Shown here in pieces: positions 8,980 to 17,737 of a stretch of 64,000 nucleotides of DNA. Origin of the DNA: Ktedonobacter sp. SOSP1-85 (lineage in GTDB: Bacteria; Chloroflexota; Ktedonobacteria; Ktedonobacterales; Ktedonobacteraceae); assembly GCF_016587415.1 (NCBI RefSeq), contig NZ_BNJI01000001.1, positions 3,449,501-3,513,500 on the forward strand, read 5' to 3'. Made by a program: the position numbers and the translations under genes. Positions within the stretch are counted from its first letter, which is position 1; every line of letters begins with the position of its first letter. The notes beneath the pieces were generated by a model, which saw nothing but the letters and a program-made list of their open reading frames with translations, was not told the origin of the DNA and did no database searches.

Positions 8980-9858
8980 TTAGCAGCGCTTTTCGGGGAG
9001 ACACAGGCTTTTGGCGTAGGCGATCTGTCCCGCGTCATGGACCCAGTCCTCTTTGCCATCCTCGTCTGTCTCAATAGGCGTCTCCATAAGTACGTCTACA
9101 TGTGCGAGGCGAGGATCAGTGAGCAGGGCGCGCAGACCAGTGGGATGAATAATGCCTTCACCCAGGCGTGTATGCACATCTCTATGGCTGCCCAGGGCCA
9201 TCGCGGTATCATTAAGGTGTAGCACCTTGAGGCGTGCTAGCCCAACAGTGTCATCAAAATGCTGGAGCACCTGCTGCGCGGCCTGGGGGGTACTTATGTC
9301 GTGCCCCGCGCCCCAGAGGTGGGCCGTATCCAGGCAGACGCCGAGGCGCTGGCTATACTGTGGGAGATGCGCGAGAACAGTGGCCAGGTGTTCAAAGCTA
9401 TGCCCCAGAGCGTTGCCAGCCCCAACATCGTTTTCGAGGAGTAGCATGACCTCGGCGGGACTCTGGTTCATGACACGCTCAATGCCCTGCGCGATGCGCG
9501 CCAGACCTGTGGGCACGCCCGCACCCCGGTGACTCCCGGTATGGAAAACGACATAGGATGCTCCGAGCTGCGCGCCTCGCTGAAGTGTACCGGCCAATAG
9601 GAGAATAGACTTCTCCCAGATGGTGGCATCGAGCGTGCCCAGGTTAATTAAATAGGGTGCGTGGAGCACAATGGGATTCAGTTCCTGCTTGCATGCCGCC
9701 ATGGCAAAGGCCTGGCCACTCTTCTCATCGAGAGCTGGCAGCTTCCAACCCGTGGGATTGCTGGCAAAGACCTGGATGGCCTGGCAACCAATCTGCCGGG
9801 CGGTCTCAATAGCCTTAAGGGGCTTGGAGCCTGTGGGCATATGTCGTCCAATACGCAT
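8980..9858 (-). CDS. nfo: Deoxyribonuclease IV (AP endonuclease)
   Basis: A 292-residue TIM-barrel base-excision repair enzyme that nicks DNA 5' to abasic sites. The family pattern is complete: MRIGRHMPTGSKP start, QIFxSNPxGWKLP-like segment (QVFASNPTGWKLP), HTGSH, LENDVGAGN, CLDTAHLWGAGHD, LHLNDT, HRDVHTRLGEG and METP, which together hold the trinuclear zinc ligands. The start at MRIGRH (9858) is chosen over a longer frame because the fold begins there and AAAGGA precedes it. It is followed upstream by scpB in the same direction with a 52-bp gap. Confidence 0.92.
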   Translation of the reverse strand: MRIGRHMPTGSKPLKAIETARQIGCQAIQVFASNPTGWKLPALDEKSGQAFAMAACKQELNPIVLHAPYLINLGTLDATIWEKSILLLAGTLQRGAQLGASYVVFHTGSHRGAGVPTGLARIAQGIERVMNQSPAEVMLLLENDVGAGNALGHSFEHLATVLAHLPQYSQRLGVCLDTAHLWGAGHDISTPQAAQQVLQHFDDTVGLARLKVLHLNDTAMALGSHRDVHTRLGEGIIHPTGLRALLTDPRLAHVDVLMETPIETDEDGKEDWVHDAGQIAYAKSLCLPEKRC

Positions 9859-9910
9859 GTTATCCTTTTTCCTCGCGATCCGCCGCAAAATAAATAAATC
9901 AGGCGCCAGC

Positions 9911-10624
9911 TTAGTCTGTGCCCTGGGGCACCTGAAACGTAGGGAGATTTGGCTGGCTGGCGGCGGAATTGTGGCCAGGTTGGCCGCTCTCGCCGTTGAG
10001 CATACTTTGTTCCGCCGTCTCAGTTGGCACAGTACGCATCTGCTGGGTTGCCAGGTCGATATGTGGCAACTCCTCCAGGCTGGTCAGGCCGAATTGCTGT
10101 AGAAACTCGGCGGTGGTCGCGAAGAGCGCCGGGCGTCCCACTGTTTGGGCGCGACCGACTTCAGCCACCAGCCCGTGTTGCAGCAGGCTTGCCAGCGCAC
10201 GGTCGCTGTTCACGCCGCGCACGGCTTCAATCTGGCTGCGCGTCATGGGCTGGCGGTAAGCGATGACCGCTAACGTTTCCAGGGCTGCATTCGTCAGCTT
10301 CGCGCTCATGGGAAGCCCCAGCAGGGCCGCGACATAATGCGCATTCTCTGGCGCGGTGACAAGCTGCACCTGTTCACCCAGCCGCTGGAGGCGAATCCCT
10401 CGCTGTCCATTCTGAAGCGTCGACTCCAGCGCCCTGATGCCGGGCTCCAATTGCTCATTCCCGACACCCAGCAACTTGCGCAGCTCCGCACGTTCTAAGG
10501 GGCGTCCAGAGACGAAGAGCAGGCTTTCGATAGCTGCTCCCAACTGGTGCGCCTCGGGCGCCAAAACTGGCCCCTGGGCGCTTATGGCCCTCTCAAGCGA
10601 TGGTTCGAGCTTGTTCTCTTGCAT
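9911..10624 (-). CDS. scpB: Segregation and condensation protein B
   Basis: A 237-residue kleisin-associated winged-helix protein of the SMC-ScpAB condensin. Visible are the first winged helix (IESLLFVSGRPLERAELRKLLGV) and the diagnostic second part (LTNAALETLAVIAYRQPMTRSQIEAVRGVNSD), followed by LLQHGLVAEVGRAQTVGRPALFATTAEFLQQFGL. The C-terminal 45 residues are Gln/Thr/Pro-rich and variable. ScpA is not in the window. ATG at 10624 is used; the longer in-frame extension has no support. Confidence 0.92.
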   Translation of the reverse strand: MQENKLEPSLERAISAQGPVLAPEAHQLGAAIESLLFVSGRPLERAELRKLLGVGNEQLEPGIRALESTLQNGQRGIRLQRLGEQVQLVTAPENAHYVAALLGLPMSAKLTNAALETLAVIAYRQPMTRSQIEAVRGVNSDRALASLLQHGLVAEVGRAQTVGRPALFATTAEFLQQFGLTSLEELPHIDLATQQMRTVPTETAEQSMLNGESGQPGHNSAASQPNLPTFQVPQGTD

Positions 10625-10988
10625 AGTGAGAAAAGTATAACACAATCACCAGAAAATTCTTCTTCTTTCTCTATCTAATAGCCAACTCGCCACCATGCCT
10701 ATCCCTGTGAACAATCATTACATGAAGAACACCTGAGTTTGAAGGTCGTTTCATATCGCCCATGTCCTGATTGCATTTTATGCAAAGTATATAGATAAAG
10801 TAATATATTTGTATATAATTGCAATTAAAATATATTAATTTACGATATTTTAGTGTAAAAATGTATTGACTTTAAAAATATACTCTGGTAAAGTGTCAAC
10901 AACGGACTGAAGAAATCCGTTAATGGCCAGTATAAACGTCAGAAGGCCAGAATAATATAAAAGATACGTAGTAAGGAGAATATTCAGA
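10625..10988. promoter_or_regulatory. AT-rich upstream region with promoter of the WXG100 gene
   Basis: This 364-bp gap becomes strongly AT-rich from about 10770. A candidate sigma-70 type promoter is TTGACT (10866-10871), a 17-bp spacer, then TAAAGT (10889-10894), about 95 nt before the WXG100 start. No gene is seen. Confidence 0.4.
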
Positions 10989-11273
10989 ATGGCAGGTACA
11001 ATTCTAGACCTCGAAAGCCTTAGTGTCCTGATTTCTAATCTGAGCAACATTGAGGCTAACCTGACAAATGTCTTGAAGGACTTTCATGTAGCGAACAACC
11101 TCTTGAACAACTCTTTCAATGGCAACCAGGTTGCGAACTTTCAGGATTCACTGAATAGCTGGACCACCAACGTCGCCAACATCACCGATCAGATGGGGCG
11201 CTACAACGGTGCTTTGCAGAATATGCTGGATGACAGCAGCGGCCACGTGAGCCGCCTCAACGGCATTCACTAA
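10989..11273 (+). CDS. WXG100/ESAT-6-like secreted protein
   Basis: A 94-residue, almost entirely helical protein predicted to form a helix-turn-helix hairpin. The turn (NNSFNGNQVANF) has Phe-Asn-Gly at the place of the Trp-x-Gly that names the family. Length, small N-terminus and lack of a signal peptide fit type VII (ESX) secretion substrates. AGGAGAATATTCAG precedes the ATG. Two EccC/FtsK-type ATPase genes lie 2-6 kb away, separated from it by a TnpB insertion. The family call rests on length, helicity and the turn, not on a full WXG. Confidence 0.65.
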   Translation: MAGTILDLESLSVLISNLSNIEANLTNVLKDFHVANNLLNNSFNGNQVANFQDSLNSWTTNVANITDQMGRYNGALQNMLDDSSGHVSRLNGIH

Positions 11274-11824
11274 TTTCCTGAACCGGCAGGATACATACAC
11301 AATTACTGTGTATTTGAGAGGTGACGCTTCATATAAGGTCACGCAATGTGATGGGTTTGTATAGGCCCAACCCCTTGTCAGGGTCATATACAAACCTCCC
11401 ACATCCGGTACCGAGGGCGTTTGCGCCTCCACGTATTGGGCGTGGATGTTCGATGGTTTTCTTTGTCCATTATTACCTGTCTCTTCGTGGTGTCTTGTGC
11501 CTGCGAACTCACACGCCTTCCTTCCCTCTCCGTTTTCCCACCACAAATCCCCTCTAACAAAGCAAATTAACTTCCCAAACCAAATTACAGAGACGCCACC
11601 GGTACATGGTGCGTCTGTGTTTGGCAGCTCCACAGTAGCCGCTATGACTGGATAGGGTTTTAGCCCGCCGCAAGCCACGGTTCTTTCGACCGTGGTGAGG
11701 CGTGTTCTTGGGCTTGAGCCCTTGTACAAGAGAGTACTCTATAGAACGCATGTTTGACAATTTCACATCAGTCTGGTATTCTCGAAGAGAGATACCATCT
11801 ATTTTGCGAGAGGAGGGGCTGAAC
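11274..11824. other. 551-bp region between WXG100 gene and tnpB
   Basis: No gene is supported. It contains the presumed left end of the TnpB element, with a hairpin at 11675-11695 (CCACGGT/ACCGTGG) and the GGGTTTTAGCCCGCCG stretch at about 11655. AGAGGAGGGG just before 11825 is the tnpB ribosome site. Confidence 0.4.
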
Positions 11825-13357
11825 ATGGCAAAAGCCACGAAAACCATCAGGCAGGCATTACACTATCCGCCGCAGTATGCTGCCTACTTCGCGGCAAACC
11901 AGGTCCTCTTCAATCGCGTCGTGGCCTTTTATTTCGACTGTATCCAGGCACACGAAGGTCTTCTTGCCCTCAAAAATAAGGAGGCTCTCACTGCCCTGGA
12001 GAAACTCACGCATACAACGGAGTCCAACCCCAATCCGATCATGCCGCTCACCGATCTCGCGCCAGATATCCCTGCTCTGTTCCGACGTGCCGCCATCAAT
12101 GCCGCGCTCGGCTCGGCTCGCTCCTTCTTCTCCTCTCTCAAAACATGGCGAGCACATAAGGAGAAACACGAAGCCAAACAAACGAAGAAGGGCAAGAAGA
12201 GGCTGTTCAGGGTGCGGCCACCAGTCCCACCCCGATCATGGAAGAAGTCAGCTCCCTTCTACGCAAGCCTTTGGCGCGAGCGTCGTACCCATTCTATCAT
12301 GCTCAAAGTCTGGACCGGCTCGTGCTGGTCCTGGCTCAAACTACACACGCTCGGTCGCGATCTCCCTGATGGCTTCGAGATGGGCAGTCCGCAACTCGTC
12401 CGCAAGGGAGATCGCTGGTGGTTGCATACTCCCATTGAGAAGACATTCGAGGCTCCTGCAAACGTCAGAGAGCAACTCACCGCCGCCGATAGACGTCTCT
12501 GCGCGGTGGATCTCAATCTTGATCATCACGTAGCTGTGTGCAGCGTCCAGACGGTTGACGGCACCATCCTGGCTACTTCCTTCATTGGGAATGGCACAGC
12601 GGTATCGGGCTGTAGGAAGAAATTGCTTGGACGTATTGCACGCAACCGATCTCAGACTGGCATCATGGCCGAGAACGAACAGGACAATGCCGACCTCTGG
12701 GCCAAAATCAGGCACGTGGACGAACAGATCGCGCACCTGGTGAGCAGCCGCATTGTCCAGTTCGCCACCAAGCACGAGGCGAGTATTCTCGTCTTCGAGC
12801 ATCTAGGCAACCTGCGACCAGAGCAGGGCACGTATTCGCGTCGGGGCAATACGAAACGCGCCTACTGGATGAAGGGCCGCATTTTCCGCTACGCAAAGTA
12901 CAAGGCGTGGAATGCAGGCGGTCTCATCACGACCCGTGTCAATCCGCGCAATACCAGCCGGGAATGCCATCGTTGTCATGGCCTGGTCGTGCGCTACAAC
13001 CAGGGACAACCCCAGGAGGGCTATACTCCCGGCGCCGCCCTCTGCTTCTGCCCACAGTGCCAGATGCGCGACCATGCCGACCGCAATGCCAGCCTGAGAG
13101 TCGGACAGCGTTTGATCGAGCGTACGCAAGCACCGTTGAAGGAAAAGCCTCATGCTCTGATGCGACATGCGAAGAGGGAGCCGAAAGGCTCAGGTGTTGG
13201 GATCTCCCAGGATGCCAAACGCCAGCAGGGACCATCTCTCCCTGCGGCAAGGCGTGGAGATCATGCCAACGGGCATGGCACCGCCCAGAGAGGAAGGCGC
13301 CGGATGGGCGCGCCCCTCTCAGATATTGCGTCCCAACTACGGATTCACTTTGAGTAA
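11825..13357 (+). CDS. tnpB: TnpB RNA-guided endonuclease (IS605 OrfB family)
   Basis: A 510-residue protein with the split RuvC nuclease of TnpB: Asp229 in CAVDLNLDHH, Glu325 in ILVFEHLGNL and Asp419 in DHADRNAS. The zinc finger lies between, with Cys381, Cys384, Cys409 and Cys412. The N-terminal helical part is typical. The family cuts DNA guided by an omega RNA made from its own 3' end and helps keep the element in place. All catalytic residues are present, so activity is plausible. The last 70 residues are basic, low in complexity and probably overlap the omega RNA. ATG at 11825 follows a strong AGAGGAGGGG. Confidence 0.88.
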   Translation: MAKATKTIRQALHYPPQYAAYFAANQVLFNRVVAFYFDCIQAHEGLLALKNKEALTALEKLTHTTESNPNPIMPLTDLAPDIPALFRRAAINAALGSARSFFSSLKTWRAHKEKHEAKQTKKGKKRLFRVRPPVPPRSWKKSAPFYASLWRERRTHSIMLKVWTGSCWSWLKLHTLGRDLPDGFEMGSPQLVRKGDRWWLHTPIEKTFEAPANVREQLTAADRRLCAVDLNLDHHVAVCSVQTVDGTILATSFIGNGTAVSGCRKKLLGRIARNRSQTGIMAENEQDNADLWAKIRHVDEQIAHLVSSRIVQFATKHEASILVFEHLGNLRPEQGTYSRRGNTKRAYWMKGRIFRYAKYKAWNAGGLITTRVNPRNTSRECHRCHGLVVRYNQGQPQEGYTPGAALCFCPQCQMRDHADRNASLRVGQRLIERTQAPLKEKPHALMRHAKREPKGSGVGISQDAKRQQGPSLPAARRGDHANGHGTAQRGRRRMGAPLSDIASQLRIHFE

Positions 13358-13442
13358 TGGCTACGCCACCTATCTCACGAATCCGACTACGGCACAGTGT
13401 CAGAAGCTGCTCGGCTTTAGCCGACGCGGAGTGTCACAGTAG
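13300..13442 (+). ncRNA. Predicted TnpB omega RNA scaffold region
   Basis: By analogy with studied TnpB loci, the guide RNA scaffold runs through the 3' end of tnpB to the right end of the element, with the guide being whatever follows 13442. A hairpin with stem TCGGC/GCCGA (13411-13424) lies near the end. The start coordinate is a guess. Confidence 0.3.
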
Positions 13443-13454
13443 TGGACTCCGTGC

Positions 13455-14576
13455 TCAAGCGTTATAGCGTGTAGCGAGTTTGGCGATCTCATGCTTGAGT
13501 ATTTCGTAGCGCACGCTCTCGCTGGGGCCTGCAATGGGCAGGGCCAGTTGCACCTGGTGAATGCTGCGATCTGGTGCCAGGATTAGGCCACGACCAGGAA
13601 TGGGGTCCGGCAGGATGGGGGGACGCCCAAAGAGGTCTAAGCGCTGGAGCTCATTGAGGTACAGTCCGATGCTGGTGCCAAATTTTCCCATCAGCTCTGA
13701 CGAGAGGAAGCGGTACCCTACCTCGGCGCTGCTGACCACCAGGTACATTCCCATGGTACGAGCCTCGGCCATCGCTAGAGCAAGCTTCTTTAGCGTTATT
13801 GCGGCGTTGAAGCGCTCGGCAAAGCTGTGATAGTGACAGATAATGAGTAGTACCTGGGGAATAATATGTCCTTGCGTCCAGAGCTGACCCAGACTGTTCT
13901 CGGTCCAACGCTGCTCAGGGAATGCCTCGCGCCGTTTGGCCAGCAGACCATGCATGTTTCGCGCGAACTCCTCCAGTTTCTCGTCGCTGCTGCCATCAGT
14001 CCAGAGCTGATGCCCTTCGCCATCAAGGAGATGAGGCAGTTCGCGAAAGACATCCAGTTCATGGTGTGGGTCGATGATGGCACAGCGCAACTGGTTGGGG
14101 CCATAGTACGTGGTGAGCCAGAGCAGAATGCTTTGCAGTGCCGTACTCTTGCCACTATGTTGCGCGCCTGCGATCAAAAGCGGGCCGCCGCTCAAAGCTC
14201 CCGCTGAACCATGCAGATCGACGATAAGCGCCTCCTGCTTCTGCTGCTCAGGCTTGTCTACAAGGCCCAGGGGAAGCTGCATTGTTGGTTTGAGACGTTC
14301 TCGCTCATGCTTGGCAAGAAACTCGGCGATACTTCCGCGCACAAGCGATACGCGCCCAGGACGGGAGCCTGCTAGCTGTTCATGCTCGCCCCCGGGACGA
14401 AAAAGAATCAATGGATCGGGATCAAGGGGCTGGCTGGGCGTTGGCAGCGGCTCCGGCCAGTAGTAAATGCCAGCCTTGCGCGCATCCTCGCGCGAGTAGG
14501 TTTCGGTAATGCGCCCAACCAGAACCTCGGCAACCGTCTGTGCATTCTGAAATGTTTGTAAATGGGGGGTGCTCAT
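13455..14576 (-). CDS. FtsK/SpoIIIE-type ATPase, EccCb/EssC C-terminal-like
   Basis: A 373-residue soluble ATPase with one FtsK-like domain. Walker A is GAQHSGKST (about residues 132-140); the Walker B-like strand is QVLLIICHYHSFAE, in which the acidic residue is replaced, suggesting weak or no hydrolysis. Downstream comes a GRGLILAPD segment typical of EccC ATPase domains. It has no membrane segments, so it would partner the membrane ATPase gene upstream, as EccCb does EccCa in ESX systems. Gene order is membrane ATPase, 78-bp gap holding a hairpin, then this gene. Confidence 0.75.
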   Translation of the reverse strand: MSTPHLQTFQNAQTVAEVLVGRITETYSREDARKAGIYYWPEPLPTPSQPLDPDPLILFRPGGEHEQLAGSRPGRVSLVRGSIAEFLAKHERERLKPTMQLPLGLVDKPEQQKQEALIVDLHGSAGALSGGPLLIAGAQHSGKSTALQSILLWLTTYYGPNQLRCAIIDPHHELDVFRELPHLLDGEGHQLWTDGSSDEKLEEFARNMHGLLAKRREAFPEQRWTENSLGQLWTQGHIIPQVLLIICHYHSFAERFNAAITLKKLALAMAEARTMGMYLVVSSAEVGYRFLSSELMGKFGTSIGLYLNELQRLDLFGRPPILPDPIPGRGLILAPDRSIHQVQLALPIAGPSESVRYEILKHEIAKLATRYNA

Positions 14577-14593
14577 CTTTCTCTCTCTTTCTA

Positions 14594-14652
14594 TTGTGGT
14601 GGAGGATGCACGCTGACAGCCAACGGCTGTCAGCGTGCATCCTCCACCACAA
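14594..14652. repeat. Perfect 28-bp-arm hairpin between the two ATPase genes
   Basis: Arms 14594-14621 and 14625-14652 are perfectly complementary with a 3-nt loop. It starts two nt beyond the stop of the upstream ATPase (minus strand). It may attenuate or process the operon transcript so that the second ATPase is made at a different level. Confidence 0.6.
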
Positions 14653-14654
14653 AA

Positions 14655-17081
14655 TTACTTTTCTGCTGCTAGCTGGGCGATCAGGACGTCGTTGGTGGGA
14701 TCGACTGGGGTTTCGATCCCATTGGGTTTAATATAGAGCTGGTCGAGGGTGACAGGGATAGAGACGCGGGCCGCCTGGAAGAGATCAAGCTGATTGTCTC
14801 CATGCAGGAGATAGCCTCTCCCTGGAATGCTAGCGGGCAGGTAGGCGGCATCGACGCGACGCAGGATCTCTCGGCTGTCCTCCGGCGAGGCGCAGCGCAG
14901 GCAGAGTCTGTACTGGACATAGTCTCGGACGCGCGTGGCGATAATGCCCTCGGGTCGCTGTGATGCCAGGAGCAGGTGCATGCCAATCTCGCGCCCAACG
15001 CGTGTGATCGTGAAGAGCTCATCTAGAACAGAATCGGTCTGCTTGGCCATCTCGGCAAACTCGTCAATGATGATGATGAGGCGCGGCGATTTCTTGCCTT
15101 CTTTCAGGCGGATCTCGCGACGCATGGCCTCGGCTCGTAACATCGTAATAAAGCGTTGGATGAGCGCGGGCGAGGAGACGTTGGAGAGAAAGCCGATGGT
15201 ATGCGGCAAATGGCGGAAAGGCTCCAGCGCCAGCCCCGCTTTATAGTCGATCAGCAGAAAATTGACCTCATTGGGGCGATAGATGATGGAGAGCGCCATG
15301 ATAATGGTCTGGAGCAGCTCGCTCTTGCCTGAACCAGTCTGCCCGATGAGCAGGCCATGAGGGCCATCCTTGAGCAGGTCCAGATATTGAATTTCATCAC
15401 CTATCTTCGTCCCAATGGGAATACGCATCATGGGCATCTCTTTGCCCTTCGCGTCGCGTCCACGGAACATAGGATCGCTCCAGTAGGCGAAGGGGTCATA
15501 GTAGAGCAGGTCAAGTGGCGGCTCGAAGAGCGTGCGCAGATCGACCTGCGTGCGCAACTCCAGGCGTTTAGTGCGGTTGACATGCAGCGGGAACATGCGC
15601 TGTGAGAAGTAGCTCAATGCCTGCAAGGGCACGCCATCTACCTCGTCGCATGTAATAGCGGGTGGCGGATTGGGACAGAGCCGGCGCACCTGCGCCTGGT
15701 GTGTATAACTCCCCTTTCCTGCCTGCTTATCATCCTGAATGTGTGTGATATCCACCAGCAGGTTGCTGTTCATGGGGACATCCGCCTTGTGTGCGCAGAG
15801 GCAGAGCACTGAGACCCCCAGGGTTGTAGGTCCGCTGAGCGCCAGCGTCATCTCGGGGCGCTTGAGGGGAGAGACGGAGAGCTGAGGCCGGTGCTCAAGC
15901 GAGCCAGTGCGCTGAATAGAGTTATGGGGCGAGACCACGGGCTGCGGAGCCGAGGGTTGATCTAGATCCTGCCAGAGATCGAAGTGGTCAACGATAATTA
16001 CCAGGTGAGGTAAGAGGTGTTGCCCTTCCTCCCGGCGTGTGTCGCCAAGCAGGAGTTCGCGCCGCCCCAGCTCCCGCGAGATTAAGGGCAAATGCTCAAG
16101 GATCGCCCCCGCGCCAATGGCGACGGCGTGTCTCTGATTACTCTCGTCCACCACCTCTTCTGCCTGGCGTGGATCATATAGTACCGTATGAGGCAGAGCC
16201 GTTGCCCAGCGCCAGGCCTGCTCCTGTGAGCGTGGTGTCAGGATGATGATGCGCACCTCTTCAGGTGAATGGTGATAGACAAGTTGGCAAACCATGGCCT
16301 GTAGCAACTCACGCGCCGCCTCAAGCCTGTCGCGTGTCCCCACTAGCGCGATAGGCCCTGGTTCGTTGAGCTTGACTGTGATGGGGACCTTTAACGTGCT
16401 ATGTCTCTCCTGTAAGGCCTGGACACGCGCCAGGGAGGCCTCCAGGCGCGGCTGGTCGGGGAAAGTGTTTGCCGTGGGAGGAGTCTGAACTTCATACGTA
16501 GCTGGCTGGTTGCCCATGCCGATGCGCACAGTGAGGAAATCTGGATCATCTGGCTTGCGCGCCCAGAGCTGTGTATCCTGTTCATCGAAGCCACGCTCTA
16601 TCAAGGGCACGATGCTCAGGCCCTGATAGAGTTGTTGCTCAGGCCTGGGGGGAAGAAGTGGCGGATCAAGGTCCAGGCGTGCCTGCCGTTCTTTCCAGTG
16701 CAAGCTCTGGAGTCTCTGCTCTATCTTCTGTAGCTGTGCCTCATAGCGCTCCATCAATGCCTTACTCTTACGCCTCGTGCTGAAGTGCTGTACCAGGAAA
16801 TTCGCCACGGTCCCCAGCGCCATCATACCCGAAATGGCGATAAATGGCAGCAAAAAGAACTGAGCGCCTCCCCCAATTTTGAAGGTACTAAAGATAAGCA
16901 CATAGAGTCCCATGCCCAGCAGATTAAAAAGCACAAAAGAAAGTGTCCCCACCTGTGGTCCCTGTGGGAGCTGTGGCGGGCTAGGTAACAGAACCTTCTC
17001 CTGGGGAATCTCCGGCCAGATGCGGGCCTTGCGCGAGATCACATGACTGGCAGGCTTAGACGTAGCTTGTTGGTGAGACAC
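14655..17081 (-). CDS. Type VII secretion FtsK/SpoIIIE ATPase (EccCa/EssC-like)
   Basis: An 808-residue membrane ATPase. Two membrane helices lie at about 45-105 (VLFNLLGMGLYVLIFSTF, then FFLLPFIAISGMMALGTVANF). A degenerate domain follows (residues 200-440). The active FtsK domain has Walker A GQTGSGKS and Walker B LIIIIDEFAEMAKQ, plus the SQRPEGIIATRVRDYVQYRLCLR segment. This is the motor of ESX-type secretion. Start is a GTG after GGAGGGG. With the WXG100 protein and the soluble ATPase it makes a minimal type VII set; other Ecc/Ess parts are not in the window. Confidence 0.85.
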   Translation of the reverse strand: MSHQQATSKPASHVISRKARIWPEIPQEKVLLPSPPQLPQGPQVGTLSFVLFNLLGMGLYVLIFSTFKIGGGAQFFLLPFIAISGMMALGTVANFLVQHFSTRRKSKALMERYEAQLQKIEQRLQSLHWKERQARLDLDPPLLPPRPEQQLYQGLSIVPLIERGFDEQDTQLWARKPDDPDFLTVRIGMGNQPATYEVQTPPTANTFPDQPRLEASLARVQALQERHSTLKVPITVKLNEPGPIALVGTRDRLEAARELLQAMVCQLVYHHSPEEVRIIILTPRSQEQAWRWATALPHTVLYDPRQAEEVVDESNQRHAVAIGAGAILEHLPLISRELGRRELLLGDTRREEGQHLLPHLVIIVDHFDLWQDLDQPSAPQPVVSPHNSIQRTGSLEHRPQLSVSPLKRPEMTLALSGPTTLGVSVLCLCAHKADVPMNSNLLVDITHIQDDKQAGKGSYTHQAQVRRLCPNPPPAITCDEVDGVPLQALSYFSQRMFPLHVNRTKRLELRTQVDLRTLFEPPLDLLYYDPFAYWSDPMFRGRDAKGKEMPMMRIPIGTKIGDEIQYLDLLKDGPHGLLIGQTGSGKSELLQTIIMALSIIYRPNEVNFLLIDYKAGLALEPFRHLPHTIGFLSNVSSPALIQRFITMLRAEAMRREIRLKEGKKSPRLIIIIDEFAEMAKQTDSVLDELFTITRVGREIGMHLLLASQRPEGIIATRVRDYVQYRLCLRCASPEDSREILRRVDAAYLPASIPGRGYLLHGDNQLDLFQAARVSIPVTLDQLYIKPNGIETPVDPTNDVLIAQLAAEK

Positions 17082-17737
17082 TGACCCCTCCCTCTCAACA
17101 TAAACCGGATTTACTTGTTTGCATATCTTTCTACTCTTATGTTATGGTAACAAAGCTTCTATATTATTGCAAATTTCTAGGACGTTCTTAAAAACCTTCG
17201 TGCCTACAGCGTTTTAGCGATTCATTTCAGCCACGCGAGGCGGCTTCCCAAACCGGTAGGGAACCGCTTTAGCGCGTCCGAATGCCATTCATGGCAGTGC
17301 GGCGCAAGCCTGGTTTTGTCGTGGGTAGGCAATACAATCAAGGAAACGTATAGGCTGTGCCTACAGGCGATTATGAATTTTAACAACAAAAGTAGGTAGC
17401 AAATTGTAGAGTCCATGCTGGCATGGACTGCCGAGGCCCGCAGGCCGATACCTAACCGCTGCCGGTCATCGCTACGCTCGCAGTCCATGCCAGCATGGAC
17501 CCTACAGAGCCGTTATCCAGCTTACCTGCTTTGAATGTTAAAACTCATTATCGCCTTTAGACGCACCCCCTACCGGAGCGGGGCGTTTCTCAATTTCCTA
17601 GCAGATGTGGGAATAAATAGCCCACAAAGAAACGTTAAAGTTTGATAGATAAGCACTCAAACTTCTTGCTAGATTACTACTCATTGTAGTATAGTGATAG
17701 CGTAAAAAAACATTTCAGGGTGCGATGGAGGCTGCAT
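17082..17737. promoter_or_regulatory. 656-bp intergenic region with clpB promoter and repeat
   Basis: It contains the inverted repeat 17405-17506 and a probable clpB promoter: TTGCTA (17666-17671), an 18-bp spacer and TATAGT (17690-17695). No CIRCE pair is present; only one half resembling AGCACTC occurs at 17652-17658. No gene is supported. Confidence 0.4.
17405..17506. repeat. Inverted repeat, same family as 5409-5521
   Basis: Arms 17405-17430 and 17481-17506 carry the GTCCATGCTGGCATGGAC core, as in the copy at 5409-5521, around a GC-rich loop of about 50 nt. The outer bases differ by one (TAGAG versus TAGGG). Confidence 0.6.

Larger units (their letters stand above)
11630..13442 (+). mobile_element. 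IS200/IS605-family element carrying only tnpB
   Basis: The element is defined by the tnpB gene and by subterminal hairpins: 11675-11695 on the left and TCGGC-TTTA-GCCGA at 13411-13424 on the right. The octamer CACAGTAG occurs at both proposed edges (11632-11639 and 13435-13442). No TnpA tyrosine transposase is present, so it is an IS1341-like, non-autonomous or domesticated form. The exact ends are estimated, since these elements make no target duplication or terminal inverted repeats. Confidence 0.5.

Noticed and set aside
11148..11729. 193-codon open frame antisense to the WXG100 gene and TnpB left end
   Set aside because: Overlaps the WXG100 gene and the element end, with no recognisable domain or ribosome site.
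17648..17680. CIRCE heat-shock operator before clpB
   Set aside because: Only one half-site (AGCACTC) is present; no GAGTGCT follows at the 9-bp spacing.
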